Positions 28,490 to 37,055 of a DNA stretch of 64,000 nucleotides are shown here, one piece after another (within the stretch, counting starts at the first letter, position 1; every line of letters starts with the position of its first letter). Both the position numbers and the translations under genes were made by a program. The notes below the pieces were generated by a model. The model did no database searches. It worked only from the letters and a program-made list of their open reading frames with translations, and was not told the origin of the DNA. Origin of the DNA: JAKZVK01 sp965248255 (GTDB lineage Bacteria; Acidobacteriota; Terriglobia; Bryobacterales; UBA6623); the NCBI GenBank assembly GCA_965248255.1, contig CBDFIW010000004.1, forward strand, positions 1,984,001 through 2,048,000, read 5' to 3'.

Positions 28490-29836
28490 CATGGGTAACA
28501 CCTAATGCCAAGCACATAGGTAACACTTTGAGGCATAAAACATTTCTGAGAGGGAATGATCTATGCCTTGGCAGGAGACCTGTGTGCGAAACGAGAGAAC
28601 TCGCTTTGTGGTGGACTGGGAAAGGAAACTCGAGTCGATGGCCGAGCTGTGCCGGCGCTACGGCGTGAGTCGCAAGACCGGCTACAAGTGGCTGCAGCGC
28701 TACGGGCAGCAGGGCTGGGAAGGATTGCAGGACCGCTCCCGAGCAGCGCGACGCCATCCGCAGCAGACCGCGGCCGCGATCGAGCAAGAGATTCTCGCTC
28801 TGCGGGCACAGCACACGCGCTGGGGCGCGGTCACCTTGAAAGCGCGGCTGCAGCGGGCGCAGCCCGAGGTGGCTTGGCCGGCGGTGAGCACGATCGGAAA
28901 TCTGCTGCGGCGACACGGTCTGACGGTGCCGCGGCGGCGCCGGGCGCGCGCCGCGCCGACCGCACCGCCGCTGACGCCGGGGAGCGAGCCCAACCGGGTT
29001 TGGTGCGCCGACTTCAAAGGTTGGTTCCGCACCCAAGACGGCCAGCGCTGCGATCCGTTGACGATCTCGGATGCGGCTAGCCGTTACTTATTGCGTTGCC
29101 AGGCGGTGGCGACACCGGATCGAGAACACGTCCAGCCGTTGTTTGAAGCCACATTTCGGGAGTTTGGCTTGCCGCGGGTGCTGCGCACCGACAACGGGCC
29201 GCCGTTTGCGACGCTGGCGGTGCACGGGCTGTCACGGCTGGCGGTATGGTGGATCAAGTTGGGGATTTATCCGCAGCGGATCGAGCCGGGACATCCCGAA
29301 CAGAACGGGCGGCATGAGAGGATGCACCGCACGCTGAAGCAAGAGACGGCCTCGCCGCCGGCGGCGAACCTGCGGGCGCAGCAGCGGGCGTTGGATTGCT
29401 TTCGCCAAGATTGCAACGAAGAGCGACCGCACCAGGGGCTGGAGCTGCGGACGCCCAGCGAGTGTTATCAGGGCTCGGGGCGGGAGTATCCCTCGCGGCT
29501 GAAGGAGCCGGAGTATCCGGCGGCGCTGGCGGTGCGGCGCGTGGTGGATGGGCAGCTTCGCTGGCGGCGTCAACGAGTGTTTGTGGGCAAGGGACTCAAC
29601 GGCGAGCGGGTGGGGCTGGAGGCGATCGAGGAGGGGGTGTGGCGGGTATGGTTTTCCTTTTACGAGCTGGGCCTGTTCGACGAACGGGGGTGGCGGTTGC
29701 GGCCTTGCCCGGACCCGGCGGCGGGCCACTCGTCCGGGGTGGGACCGGACTGCGGTCGCCCTCCGGGCTCCCTACGTCCGGCCCCACCCCGGACGAGAAG
29801 TGTTACCTATGTGCTTGGCATAAAGTGTTACCTATG
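28490..29836 (+). mobile_element. IS481-family insertion sequence with 39-bp terminal inverted repeats
   Basis: The ends 28490-28528 and 29798-29836 are inverted repeats matching at 36 of 39 positions. Each end contains GGTAACAC twice, spaced 25 bp apart (28494 and 28519; mirrored at 29800 and 29825). The enclosed transposase reads toward the right end. A partial copy of the GTAGGGGCGGG repeat (29850-29862) lies just outside the right end. No clear target duplication was found. Confidence 0.8.
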
Positions 29837-29999
29837 GCCCGGTAAGTTCAACCCGCCCCTACAATTGCTGTCCCGCATGACCCACATACATCACGCAAGA
29901 CCAGGTCCGCGAAGCCCTGCCCGGGGTAGACCCCATTCTCCGTTTAAATTGTCGATTTCGAGGCTGGATTGGCGCCGATGCCCCCATCTGGAATCCTAG
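28563..29999 (+). CDS. IS481-family transposase, reading frame running out of the element
   Basis: 478 residues. N-terminal helix-turn-helix domain (MAELCRRYGVSRKTGYKWL), then a DDE integrase core: WCADFKGWF (first Asp), LRTDNGPPF (second Asp) and GHPEQNGRHERMHRTLKQE (catalytic Glu). The family-like region ends near the DERGWRLRPCP segment. The frame then has no stop and crosses the right inverted repeat, adding roughly 55 unrelated residues before stopping at 29999. A frameshift or lost stop near 29710 is likely; activity is uncertain. Confidence 0.85.
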   Translation: MPWQETCVRNERTRFVVDWERKLESMAELCRRYGVSRKTGYKWLQRYGQQGWEGLQDRSRAARRHPQQTAAAIEQEILALRAQHTRWGAVTLKARLQRAQPEVAWPAVSTIGNLLRRHGLTVPRRRRARAAPTAPPLTPGSEPNRVWCADFKGWFRTQDGQRCDPLTISDAASRYLLRCQAVATPDREHVQPLFEATFREFGLPRVLRTDNGPPFATLAVHGLSRLAVWWIKLGIYPQRIEPGHPEQNGRHERMHRTLKQETASPPAANLRAQQRALDCFRQDCNEERPHQGLELRTPSECYQGSGREYPSRLKEPEYPAALAVRRVVDGQLRWRRQRVFVGKGLNGERVGLEAIEEGVWRVWFSFYELGLFDERGWRLRPCPDPAAGHSSGVGPDCGRPPGSLRPAPPRTRSVTYVLGIKCYLWPGKFNPPLQLLSRMTHIHHARPGPRSPARGRPHSPFKLSISRLDWRRCPHLES

Positions 30000-30298
30000 C
30001 GGGACCTCCCAGGACCAGGCGCGGCTTGGGCCGTGCGCGCGAGGCCCTGAGGTGCCGATTGAATGAAGGGAGGTCTGGAGCGCGCCAAACTGCGTACAGC
30101 GGGCGTCCTGGCGCGGCCGATACTACCGCCTTGACTCCCTTGTTGTCCCGCTCGGGTACAAGCCGAATGGTATAATGACGCCCTATAGGGAAGAGCAGGG
30201 ACGACAAAAGGATCGCAGCCTGAAGGACGAGTCCTGTGCTGCTCAGGGGACCCCCTGGTCTGCCCATCGGCTCGAAGGCCCGCCAAGGAGTAACTCGA
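29837..30298. other. Intergenic region between IS481 and korA
   Basis: Holds a half copy of the GTAGGGGCGGG repeat (29850-29862). Near 29893-29960 there is a short stretch that can be read as ITQDQVREALPGVDP, which resembles the start of a MIP18/Mrp-type iron-sulfur assembly protein but is broken. The korA promoter follows at 30168-30176. Nothing else coding was supported. Confidence 0.35.
30168..30176 (+). promoter_or_regulatory. Extended -10 promoter for korAB
   Basis: TGGTATAAT: a perfect -10 hexamer (30171-30176) preceded by the TGn extension. A TTGACT at 30131 is too far upstream to serve as its -35. It leaves a leader of about 115 bases before the korA ATG. Confidence 0.55.
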
Positions 30299-32080
30299 AT
30301 GGCTTCAAGAGAGTACGATTTCGCCCTCGCCATCGGCGGGGCGGCCGGGCAGGGCATCGCCACGCCGGGCGGGATCCTAGCGCGAATCTTCGCACGACGC
30401 GGTCTGCACTTCAACGCATATAACGCCTATCAGTCGATCATTCGCGGCGGGCATATTTTTCTGACCATCCGTGTCAGCGATCAGCCGTTGACCAACCACG
30501 GCGACAAACTCGACTTGCTGCATTGCCTCAACCAAGACACGATGAGCCGGCATCTCACGTTGATGGGGCCCGGCAGCCGAGTGGTTTACAACAGCGACAC
30601 CATTGAACCCGGTGAGGCCGCTGAAGGCGTGCAGTTGTGCCCTCTACCGATAGCCGAACTGACCGACAACAACCGCAACAAGCTCGTTCAGAACACCGTC
30701 GCCCTGGGTGCGATGACCTTCCTGCTCGGGCTCGAGTTTGACGTGCTGGAAGCGTCACTGACGGCGCAGTTTCAGCGAAAAGGGCAGGATGTCGTCGATG
30801 AAAACGTGGCGATGGCCCGTGCCGGCTTCGACTACACAAACTCACACTTCGAGCCCTTCCCTGACCCAGCTCCCGCCAACGCAAAGCCTTTGGCTGTCTG
30901 GACCGGTAACGACGCCTTGGCGATGGGTGGGGCCGCTGCCGGCGTAAAGTTCTACTGCGCGTACCCGATGAGTCCTGCGAGCGGGGTCCTCCACTGGATG
31001 GCGAAGAACGCCCGCGACCTCGGCATTATGGTCCGCCAAATCGAGGATGAGATCGGCGTCGCCAACATGGCCGTCGGGGCCGCCCACGCAGGCCCACGGA
31101 CGATGTGCGCGACCTCGGGCGGTGGCTTCGCGCTGATGACCGAAGCCGTCGGCAGCGCGGCCATGATGGAAATCCCCTTGGTGTTCATCAATGTCCAGCG
31201 CGCCGGTCCCTCTACAGGCGTGCCCACCAAGACCGAACAAGGCGACCTGTGGCAGATGCTGGGCGCCAGCCAGGGCGATTTTCAACGTTTCATCGTGGCG
31301 CCAAAAAGCGCTCTCGACGCCTTCAACACGATGCCTGAGGTCTTCAACCTCGTGGACAAGTGCCAGTGCCCGGGCATTGTGCTTTCCGACCTGCTGATCT
31401 CCGAGGGCACCTTCAGCGTCGATCCCGACGACATCAACTTGCACCCCACGATCGACCGGGGTGAGCTGATTACCGAACCGTCCACGACCGACGGCTATAA
31501 GCGCTACCTCAACACCGAAAGCGGAGTCTCTCCGCGCGCTCTGCCCGGCTTGGAAGGCTACGCGCACGTGGTAGCCACCGACGAGCATGACGAAGACGGC
31601 GTTCTGATCAGCGACGAGTTCACAAACCCGCTCAAGCGGCGCGCGATGGTGGAAAAACGAGATCGCAAATTCGCCAACATTCTCAATGACATCGAGGCGC
31701 CCGCGCTGGAGGGTCCCGCGGACGCGGAAGTGACCCTGATCGGTTGGGGCTCGACTCACGGCGTCATTCAAGAGGCCGTCGAGCAGCTCAACGACATGGG
31801 CATCACCGCCAATCAACTGGCCTTCAAATGGATTGTCCCGTTCCACGCGCAAGCAGCCATCGACATCATCTCGAAGGCCAAGCGGTCGATTATCGTGGAA
31901 AACAATCATTCCGGCCAGTTCCACCGCTACTTACGGGGCGAGACAGGCATTACTGTCGACGGACACATTCGCAAATATGACGGCGAACCGTTCCAGCCGC
32001 ACCACATCGTTGCCGGTGTGCAAGAGCAGCTTGCCGGCAAGACCGACCACTTCGTGCCAACCCACGAAGTGATGGTTTAG
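30299..32080 (+). CDS. korA: 2-oxoacid:ferredoxin oxidoreductase, fused gamma-alpha subunit
   Basis: 593 residues from the ATG at 30299, with AAGGAG nine bases upstream. Residues 1 to about 190 are the gamma domain (AIGGAAGQGIATPGGILARIF). The remainder is the alpha pyrimidine-binding domain, with the conserved GPSTGVPTKTEQGDL at about 302-317, and a C-terminal domain ending in VENNHSGQFHRYLRG. With KorB it converts 2-oxoglutarate and CoA to succinyl-CoA and CO2 while reducing ferredoxin, replacing the NAD-linked dehydrogenase in many anaerobes and Acidobacteriota. Substrate assignment to 2-oxoglutarate rather than pyruvate is from overall family likeness. Confidence 0.88.
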   Translation: MASREYDFALAIGGAAGQGIATPGGILARIFARRGLHFNAYNAYQSIIRGGHIFLTIRVSDQPLTNHGDKLDLLHCLNQDTMSRHLTLMGPGSRVVYNSDTIEPGEAAEGVQLCPLPIAELTDNNRNKLVQNTVALGAMTFLLGLEFDVLEASLTAQFQRKGQDVVDENVAMARAGFDYTNSHFEPFPDPAPANAKPLAVWTGNDALAMGGAAAGVKFYCAYPMSPASGVLHWMAKNARDLGIMVRQIEDEIGVANMAVGAAHAGPRTMCATSGGGFALMTEAVGSAAMMEIPLVFINVQRAGPSTGVPTKTEQGDLWQMLGASQGDFQRFIVAPKSALDAFNTMPEVFNLVDKCQCPGIVLSDLLISEGTFSVDPDDINLHPTIDRGELITEPSTTDGYKRYLNTESGVSPRALPGLEGYAHVVATDEHDEDGVLISDEFTNPLKRRAMVEKRDRKFANILNDIEAPALEGPADAEVTLIGWGSTHGVIQEAVEQLNDMGITANQLAFKWIVPFHAQAAIDIISKAKRSIIVENNHSGQFHRYLRGETGITVDGHIRKYDGEPFQPHHIVAGVQEQLAGKTDHFVPTHEVMV

Positions 32081-32097
32081 GAGGCAAAGGAGAAACG

Positions 32098-32994
32098 ATG
32101 AGCGTTACTACCGCTCCACTGATTGTTCAGCTCAAGGCGAAGGACTTCAAAGGCAAAGTCGATCCCGACTGGTGCCCCGGGTGCGGGGACTTCGGCGTCC
32201 TGCGAAGCTTTCAGGCCGTTTGCGCGGAGATGGGTCTCCGGCCCCACGAGATTGTCGTCGTCAGCGGCATCGGCTGTTCGTCCAATTTCCCTGGCTACGT
32301 CAACAGTTACGGAATGCACACTTTGCACGGCCGGGCGCTCGCGGTTGCCACGGGCGTGAAAATGGCCAACCACGAGCTGACTGTGGTCGTCGCCGGCGGC
32401 GACGGCGACGGCTATGGTATCGGCGGGAACCACTTCGTGCACACCGCCCGGCGCAATGTCGATCTCACCTACATCGTGATGAATAATCAAATCTACGGGT
32501 TGACGACGGGCCAGGTCTCGCCGACAAGCTGCGACGGGATGAAAACCAAGAGCACCCCGTTCGGCAGCGTCGAGAGGCCCGTCAATCCGATCACGTCGTC
32601 CATCATGAACGGCGCGACGTTCGTCGCCCGCGGATACAGCGCCGACCCCAAGCACCTGAACATGCTCATTCGCAAAGGCATCGAGCACAAGGGCTTCGCC
32701 CTCATCGACGTCTTCAGCCCCTGTGTCACCTTCAATCACGACAACGACTACGCGTTTTTCAAACCCAGGGTAAAGAAGCTCGAGGACGAGAACCACGACA
32801 CCAGCGATTGGAAGGCCGCCTGCGAAAAGGGGATGCTCTGGGGCGACACCATCTACACGGGGCTTTTCCTGCAGAAACGAGCGCCCACGCTCGACGAGCA
32901 GGAGCCGGTTCTTGAAGAGGGTGGTCCGCTGGGCTTCCGGCCCCCCGCCCTTACCAGGCAGCAGTCGGACGGCATCATCAAGCGGATGATGTAG
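32098..32994 (+). CDS. korB: 2-oxoacid:ferredoxin oxidoreductase, beta subunit
   Basis: 298 residues, start 17 bases after korA with GGAGG-like spacing. WCPGCG (Cys26, Cys29) and a further Cys in GIGCSSN are candidate 4Fe-4S ligands. The thiamine diphosphate site is GGDGDGYGIGGNH followed by NNQIYGLTTGQ. It forms the catalytic heterodimer with KorA in the cytoplasm and passes electrons to ferredoxin. No separate ferredoxin gene is adjacent. Confidence 0.9.
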   Translation: MSVTTAPLIVQLKAKDFKGKVDPDWCPGCGDFGVLRSFQAVCAEMGLRPHEIVVVSGIGCSSNFPGYVNSYGMHTLHGRALAVATGVKMANHELTVVVAGGDGDGYGIGGNHFVHTARRNVDLTYIVMNNQIYGLTTGQVSPTSCDGMKTKSTPFGSVERPVNPITSSIMNGATFVARGYSADPKHLNMLIRKGIEHKGFALIDVFSPCVTFNHDNDYAFFKPRVKKLEDENHDTSDWKAACEKGMLWGDTIYTGLFLQKRAPTLDEQEPVLEEGGPLGFRPPALTRQQSDGIIKRMM

Positions 32995-33078
32995 CACGCT
33001 CCAGGAAACTGGCAGGCATCAAGACTAACCCTCGATCCGCCCGCGACCCTCACGGTCGGTACTATGCGCCCATAGACC

Positions 33079-33110
33079 GTAGTAGGGACGGGCCCCTGCG
33101 CCCGTCCGGC
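33079..33110 (+). repeat. REP-type hairpin (GTAGGG family), A:T variant
   Basis: GGACGGGC (33086-33093), loop CCCTGC, GCCCGTCC (33100-33107). Compared with the copies at 2863 and 28446 one G:C stem pair is replaced by A:T on both sides, which keeps the pairing. It lies downstream of korB and could act as its terminator, though no T-run follows. Confidence 0.55.
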
Positions 33111-33214
33111 CGCTCCCCGGAGGCTCTGCCCCGGAGGGGCCGGGAGTGGAATGGACCCAGGATTTGAGACAGCCAGTTAACCCCTTTCGTACAGCGAAAG
33201 GAGAAACTGGAGTC

Positions 33215-33559
33215 ATGAAGAAGTCTCGTAGGAAGTTCAGCAGGGAGTTCAAGTTGACGGCGCTGCGGCGCATCGAGGCGGGGGAGTCGGTCAACGAAGT
33301 GGCCCGGGCACTGGAGATGGATCCCAGTGATGTGCGCCGTTGGCGGCGGGAGTTGAGCACGCAGGGTGAGCGCGCCTTCTCCGGCCAGGGCCAAAAGCGT
33401 CCCCCGCCCGGCCGCGAGGCCGAGTTGGAACGCAAGATCGGCCAGCAGGCCATGGAGATCGATTTTTTAAAGCGAGCCTGGCAGCGTGTCGAGGAACAGC
33501 GCCTGCTGCGGGCTCTGTCTGGCGGCGCAACGTCTACGAACAGATCGAGAAGGAAGTGA
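33215..33559 (+). CDS. IS3-family transposase OrfA
   Basis: 114 residues, ATG preceded by AAAGGAG. The N-terminal helix-turn-helix (RKFSREFKLTALRRIEAGESVNEVARALEM) is followed by a leucine-zipper-like helix (AELERKIGQQAMEIDFLKRAW). Its stop overlaps the OrfB GTG (GTGA), so OrfB can be made by re-initiation or by frameshifting into an OrfAB fusion. Confidence 0.9.
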   Translation: MKKSRRKFSREFKLTALRRIEAGESVNEVARALEMDPSDVRRWRRELSTQGERAFSGQGQKRPPPGREAELERKIGQQAMEIDFLKRAWQRVEEQRLLRALSGGATSTNRSRRK

Positions 33560-34413
33560 GCGGGGCGACGAAGCTGACGGTGCAGAGGATGTGCGAACTA
33601 GCGCGGCTGAGCCGGGCCGGTTTTTACCGCCGACCGAGTGCGTCGCAGCCCGCCGAGCCAGAGCCCCCACTGCGTCGCCAGATCCGCAAGCTGGCGCTGC
33701 AATGGCCCAGCTATGGCAGCCGGCGCATCCGCCAAGAGCTCGGGCGACAAGGTTGGCGAGTGAGCCGCAAGCGGGTCCAGCGCCAGATGCGGGAACAGAA
33801 CTTGTTGTGCCGGCTCAAACGCAAGTTTGTGGTGACGAGCGATGCGCAACACGGGCTGGCGGTGTACCCGAACCTGGCGCCGACGCTGGCTCTGGACGGG
33901 GTGAATCAGCTGTGGGTGGGAGACCTCACCTACATCCGGTTCAACGAGGAGTTCCTCTATCTGGCGGTGTTGCTGGACGCTTATTCGCGGCGGGTGATCG
34001 GTTGGCAGCTGGGAACGGGCCTGGATCACACGCTGCCGCTGGCGGCGCTGCAGATGGCGCTGGCGAAGCGGCGGGTGCGGCCAGGGCTGGTGCATCATTC
34101 CGACCGCGGCGTGCAGTATGCTAGCCAGGCCTATACGCAGTTGCTCACCCAGCATCAGATTCGGATCAGCATGAGTCGGAAGGGGAACCCCTACGACAAC
34201 GCGCGCCGTGAGAGCTTTTTCCGAACGCTCAAGGGCGAGGAAGTGGATCGCAGCGAGTATCGCGACCTGGCCGACGCGCAGGCACGGATCGGTGACTTCC
34301 TGGAGCGGACCTACAATCAGCGACGGCTGCACTCGGCGTTGGGGTATCGGCCGCCGGCGGAATTCGAGCGGCAGCTGCGCCGCGGGGCGGGTGCGGTGGA
34401 GGTGGGGGCATGA
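33556..34413 (+). CDS. IS3-family transposase OrfB (DDE integrase)
   Basis: 285 residues from GTG. The HTH_21-type segment (RQIRKLALQWPSYGSRRIRQEL) precedes the DDE core: VGDLTYI (first Asp), VHHSDRGVQY (second Asp) and NARRESFFRTLKGE (catalytic Glu), then the C-terminal YNQRRLHSALGYRPP motif. All catalytic residues are present and the frame is intact. Confidence 0.93.
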   Translation: MSGATKLTVQRMCELARLSRAGFYRRPSASQPAEPEPPLRRQIRKLALQWPSYGSRRIRQELGRQGWRVSRKRVQRQMREQNLLCRLKRKFVVTSDAQHGLAVYPNLAPTLALDGVNQLWVGDLTYIRFNEEFLYLAVLLDAYSRRVIGWQLGTGLDHTLPLAALQMALAKRRVRPGLVHHSDRGVQYASQAYTQLLTQHQIRISMSRKGNPYDNARRESFFRTLKGEEVDRSEYRDLADAQARIGDFLERTYNQRRLHSALGYRPPAEFERQLRRGAGAVEVGA

Positions 34414-34674
34414 GTTTTTTGAGGCATCGGGAGATCTATCGATCCGATGGGGGGACAGAAGCAGGGAGCGGCGAGGTGGCCGCCCCCTGTCTCATCGTTT
34501 CGATGAGTCTCCGGCTGGCTATTCCTTGGCCGGTTGCTCTCCAGCAGAGCCGGCCTCCGCTTCACCAGCTAGGGCCATTGTGCACCCAGCCGGCTGGCAA
34601 GACAACGATTTTTCAGCGAATGGCAAAAGCGGGGTTAACTGCTTGTCTCGGCCTTGGGGTCCACGCTAGAGATC

Positions 34675-34760
34675 ATAGCCCACGGTTTCAACCGTGGGAA
34701 GGATGACGCGTCTTCTTGAAGCCCTGAAAGGGGCGACACAGCTTTTGCTAGAGGCTTCGG
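34675..34760 (+). repeat. REP-like palindrome CCCACGGTT...AACCGTGGG and adjoining hairpin
   Basis: CCCACGGTT (34679-34687), 2-nt loop, AACCGTGGG (34690-34698) is a perfect nine-pair hairpin. It is followed by GCCCTGAAAGGGGC, a second small hairpin. Pairs like this recur as extragenic palindromes in Planctomycetota and Acidobacteriota genomes (recollection, not checked). Confidence 0.5.
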
Positions 34761-34797
34761 ACCACCCCATAAGACCTGCGGCTCAAGCAGCCATGCC

Positions 34798-35000
34798 TTA
34801 GCCCGCTCCACCGCCGCGCACACCAACCACCTCTATCGCGCGATTCTCGACGCCAACGAGTTCCCCGAACCGGCGACCTTCAACACCTTCACCACCTGCC
34901 AGCCCGAGCACGGCGTGGCGGACGACATGGCCTACCTCCAGGCCGGTTCACGGGCCTTGACCTTGAATAGGCCAGGCGTTTTACCCCTGGTACGCCCCCA
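34798..35000 (+). pseudogene. Remnant of a pyruvate/2-oxoacid:ferredoxin oxidoreductase
   Basis: A frame beginning about 34798 reads HTNHLYRAILDANEFPEP and then FTTCQPEHGVADDMAYLQA. The TCQPEHG segment resembles the conserved thiamine-domain region of large PFOR-type enzymes. Similarity ends near 34945, after which the frame reads into unrelated sequence. No start or upstream domains remain; the IS3 element lies just upstream. Assignment is by motif only. Confidence 0.4.
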
Positions 35001-35135
35001 CTACCCCCACGCCAGGGCGCTTGCAGCGTCCTTCCGCCCCAGCTTCAGCCGCCCCACCGCTTCGCCCGACGCCCGGACGCGCCGAGCGCGGCCCAACCTC
35101 AACTACTCGATATAATGCGCGCGGTCATCGTGGAT

Positions 35136-35327
35136 ATGACGCAACCTGTTGAAGCGCTTCTTGAATCCTTTGACCGTCTTCCCGAGGAGGCGAAACGGGA
35201 AGCGACCGCCGAGATCTTGAAGCGTTCGACCCGATTCGATCTACCCCCACTCGACAACGGCGACTTGGTGGAAGCCGCCGAGGGGGTTTTCCTGGGCCTC
35301 GATCGAGAAGAATCTGAGCATGGCTAA
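35136..35327 (+). CDS. Small antitoxin-like protein of a MazF module
   Basis: 63 residues from the ATG at 35136. An earlier in-frame ATG (35115) overlaps a TATAAT at 35111-35116, which is more likely the -10 of the promoter. The sequence VEALLESFDRLPEEAKREATAEILKRS is an amphipathic helical segment like those of short antitoxins. Its last codons overlap the toxin ATG at 35320, the usual toxin-antitoxin coupling. The frame is intact although the toxin is not. Confidence 0.6.
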   Translation: MTQPVEALLESFDRLPEEAKREATAEILKRSTRFDLPPLDNGDLVEAAEGVFLGLDREESEHG

Positions 35328-35608
35328 GCCGCGTCGTGGCGGGGTCTGGATCGTCGAATCGGGGACTCGCCGCCAAGGTCAGACCGTGCCTGGTGTTGAG
35401 TGTTCCGGCGCATGACGACGACCGCGCTCTGGTAACGCTGGCACCCCATACCACGAGCGTCCGCGGTTCCCGCTTCGAGGTGAGTGTCCAGCTCAGGTTC
35501 CTGCGCCCAGGCGCCTTCAACGCTCAGGGCTTGGTCACCATACCCAACGCCAAATTGGTGCGAAAGATCGGTGCTCTGTCGGCGGATCAGTTGTCGGCGC
35601 TAAACTAG
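35320..35608 (+). pseudogene. MazF/PemK-type toxin with an internal frameshift
   Basis: From the ATG at 35320 the product starts MAKPRRGGVWIV, the expected MazF opening. The continuation LAAKVRPCLVLSVPAHDDD and the C-terminal VTIPNAKLVRKIGALSADQL lie in a different frame. One extra base between about 35353 and 35370 explains the break. The GTG at 35336 could start a shortened form lacking the first strand, probably inactive. The intact toxin would be an mRNA endoribonuclease. Confidence 0.75.
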
Positions 35609-35993
35609 AGCTGGCAGCTAGCGAAGGGGGCGTACCGGGCACGCCCCCAGCTGACCGTTGCTGTAGTCCCGACCGGGCAACAGGAGAAGAGTCTTGTTTG
35701 AGGACCACTCAACACCGGCGATCGATTGGCCCGGTCAGTGGTGGAGACCCGAAGATCCTGATGACAAAGTCGAAGGAACGATACGGGTTGAACGGAACTC
35801 TGCCCCGATACTGGAAACGCGAGGTTGGTTTTCAGGGCTCACAGCTGATCTGACTAGCCATCCCAAGTTCAGAATACTCTTGGGCATTACCGACAACGGC
35901 AAGGCTGTGACCTTATACGAATGTGTCCGCATCAAATGGAGAATCTCTGCGCCCGGGAGAAATCAGTATGAGATTATTGACTCCCGCATAATA

Positions 35994-37055
35994 TAGAGTC
36001 AGTCAAAACAAAGAGAAGACTGTTTCCAGAAGGCCGTGATCAAACGCGGTTTGCGGTACATGCGGCGGAGTGCCTTGCGGGCCCGCTCGTTCAGCTCGCC
36101 GTAGTCTTTCGGACAGACGTTCGGCAACTCGTGCTGCTTCCAGTAAGCCCAGATGTATTCCACCGGATTCAACTCCGGCGCATAGGGTGGCAAGTACTCG
36201 GTTGCGATGTGGCCTTCGGAGAGTTCGATGAACTCTTGCACCAGGCGGCTACGGTGCGCCGGCAGCCGATCCCAGACGATCAGCAGCGGGCGATCGATAT
36301 GACGTACCAACGCCTTGAGAAAGTCGATCACTTGCTCTTTGCCGATCGCACCGGGATAGAGCCGGAAGTAGAAGTTACGCAGCGTCAGCCCCGCCGAGAC
36401 GGAAAGCTTCTCCCAGTTGAAGTTAAACTGCAGCACCGGTGTTTGGCCACGTGGCGCCCAGGTGCGGCAGCGATGCGGCTTCTGACTCAATCCGCTTTCG
36501 TCGATGAAGACGAGCGTACGGCCTTCGTTTTGGGCTTTTTTTTAATGCGCTTCCAGGTCTTGCGCTTCCAGGTGCGGATCCGCTCTTCGTTGCGCTCGCG
36601 CGCCTTTCCGGCCGGGCGTTGCGGGCTCCAGTCGAGCGCTCGCAGGATCTTCCAGACGTGGCCTGCGTGGTATGCGACCCCGAACTCGTCTCCGATCAGC
36701 CGAGCCACCCGCGGACAGCTCCACAGGGGCGTTGGGAAGCCGTGGGCTTCCGGGCCTTCCAGCAGCAGCGACGTCAGGCGTTCGCGTTGTGCGGCATCGA
36801 GGAGCGGCTTGCGTCCGGCGCGCCCGGCCTGGCGGAGTCCGGCCGCACCCTGCTCGCGGTATTGCCGCCGCCACTCACTGACGGTTTGGCGAGCGACGTT
36901 CAGCCGTCTCGCCGTCTCGGACTGATTGTGGCCTTGGTGGAGCAGCCGCATCGCTTCGAAACGGCGCTTCTCCAGCGCCTTGAAATCCCGCTTCACACCT
37001 TTGGGGTTGCCCATACATATATAGATGCTCCACACTGTCAAAAAGTGTCATAATA
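35994..37055 (-). mobile_element. IS630-family insertion sequence in the apeA-like gene
   Basis: Both borders are TA-rich: CATAATATA on the left (35987-35995) and CATAATAA on the right (37049-37056), which fits TA-targeting of IS630 elements. Terminal inverted repeats are not clear by eye, so the borders are approximate to a few bases. Confidence 0.75.
35999..37014 (-). CDS. IS630-family transposase made from two frames via an A8 slip site
   Basis: The first frame (37014 to 36487) carries the helix-turn-helix half: LLHQGHNQSETARRLNVARQ and the EWRRQYREQG and RRAGRKPLL-like linker. The second frame (about 36520 to 35999) carries the DDE half: TLVFIDESGL (first Asp), VWDRLPAHRS (second Asp) and YAPELNPVEYIWAYWK (catalytic Glu). 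They overlap at eight A (36536-36543 as T on the plus strand), where slippage or frameshifting could join them, as known for several IS630 elements. All catalytic residues are present. Confidence 0.82.

Larger units (their letters stand above)
33152..34663 (+). mobile_element. IS3-family insertion sequence
   Basis: About 1512 bp. Left end TGGACCCAGG and right end (reversed) TGGACCCCAAGG begin imperfect inverted repeats that also share GAGACA and CAGTTAACCCC. Two overlapping transposase frames, OrfA and OrfB, fill it. No target duplication is evident, so it may be old or may have recombined. Confidence 0.85.

Noticed and set aside
33146..34663. Target duplication around the IS3 element
   Set aside because: The three or four bases on either side of the inferred ends do not match, so none is claimed.
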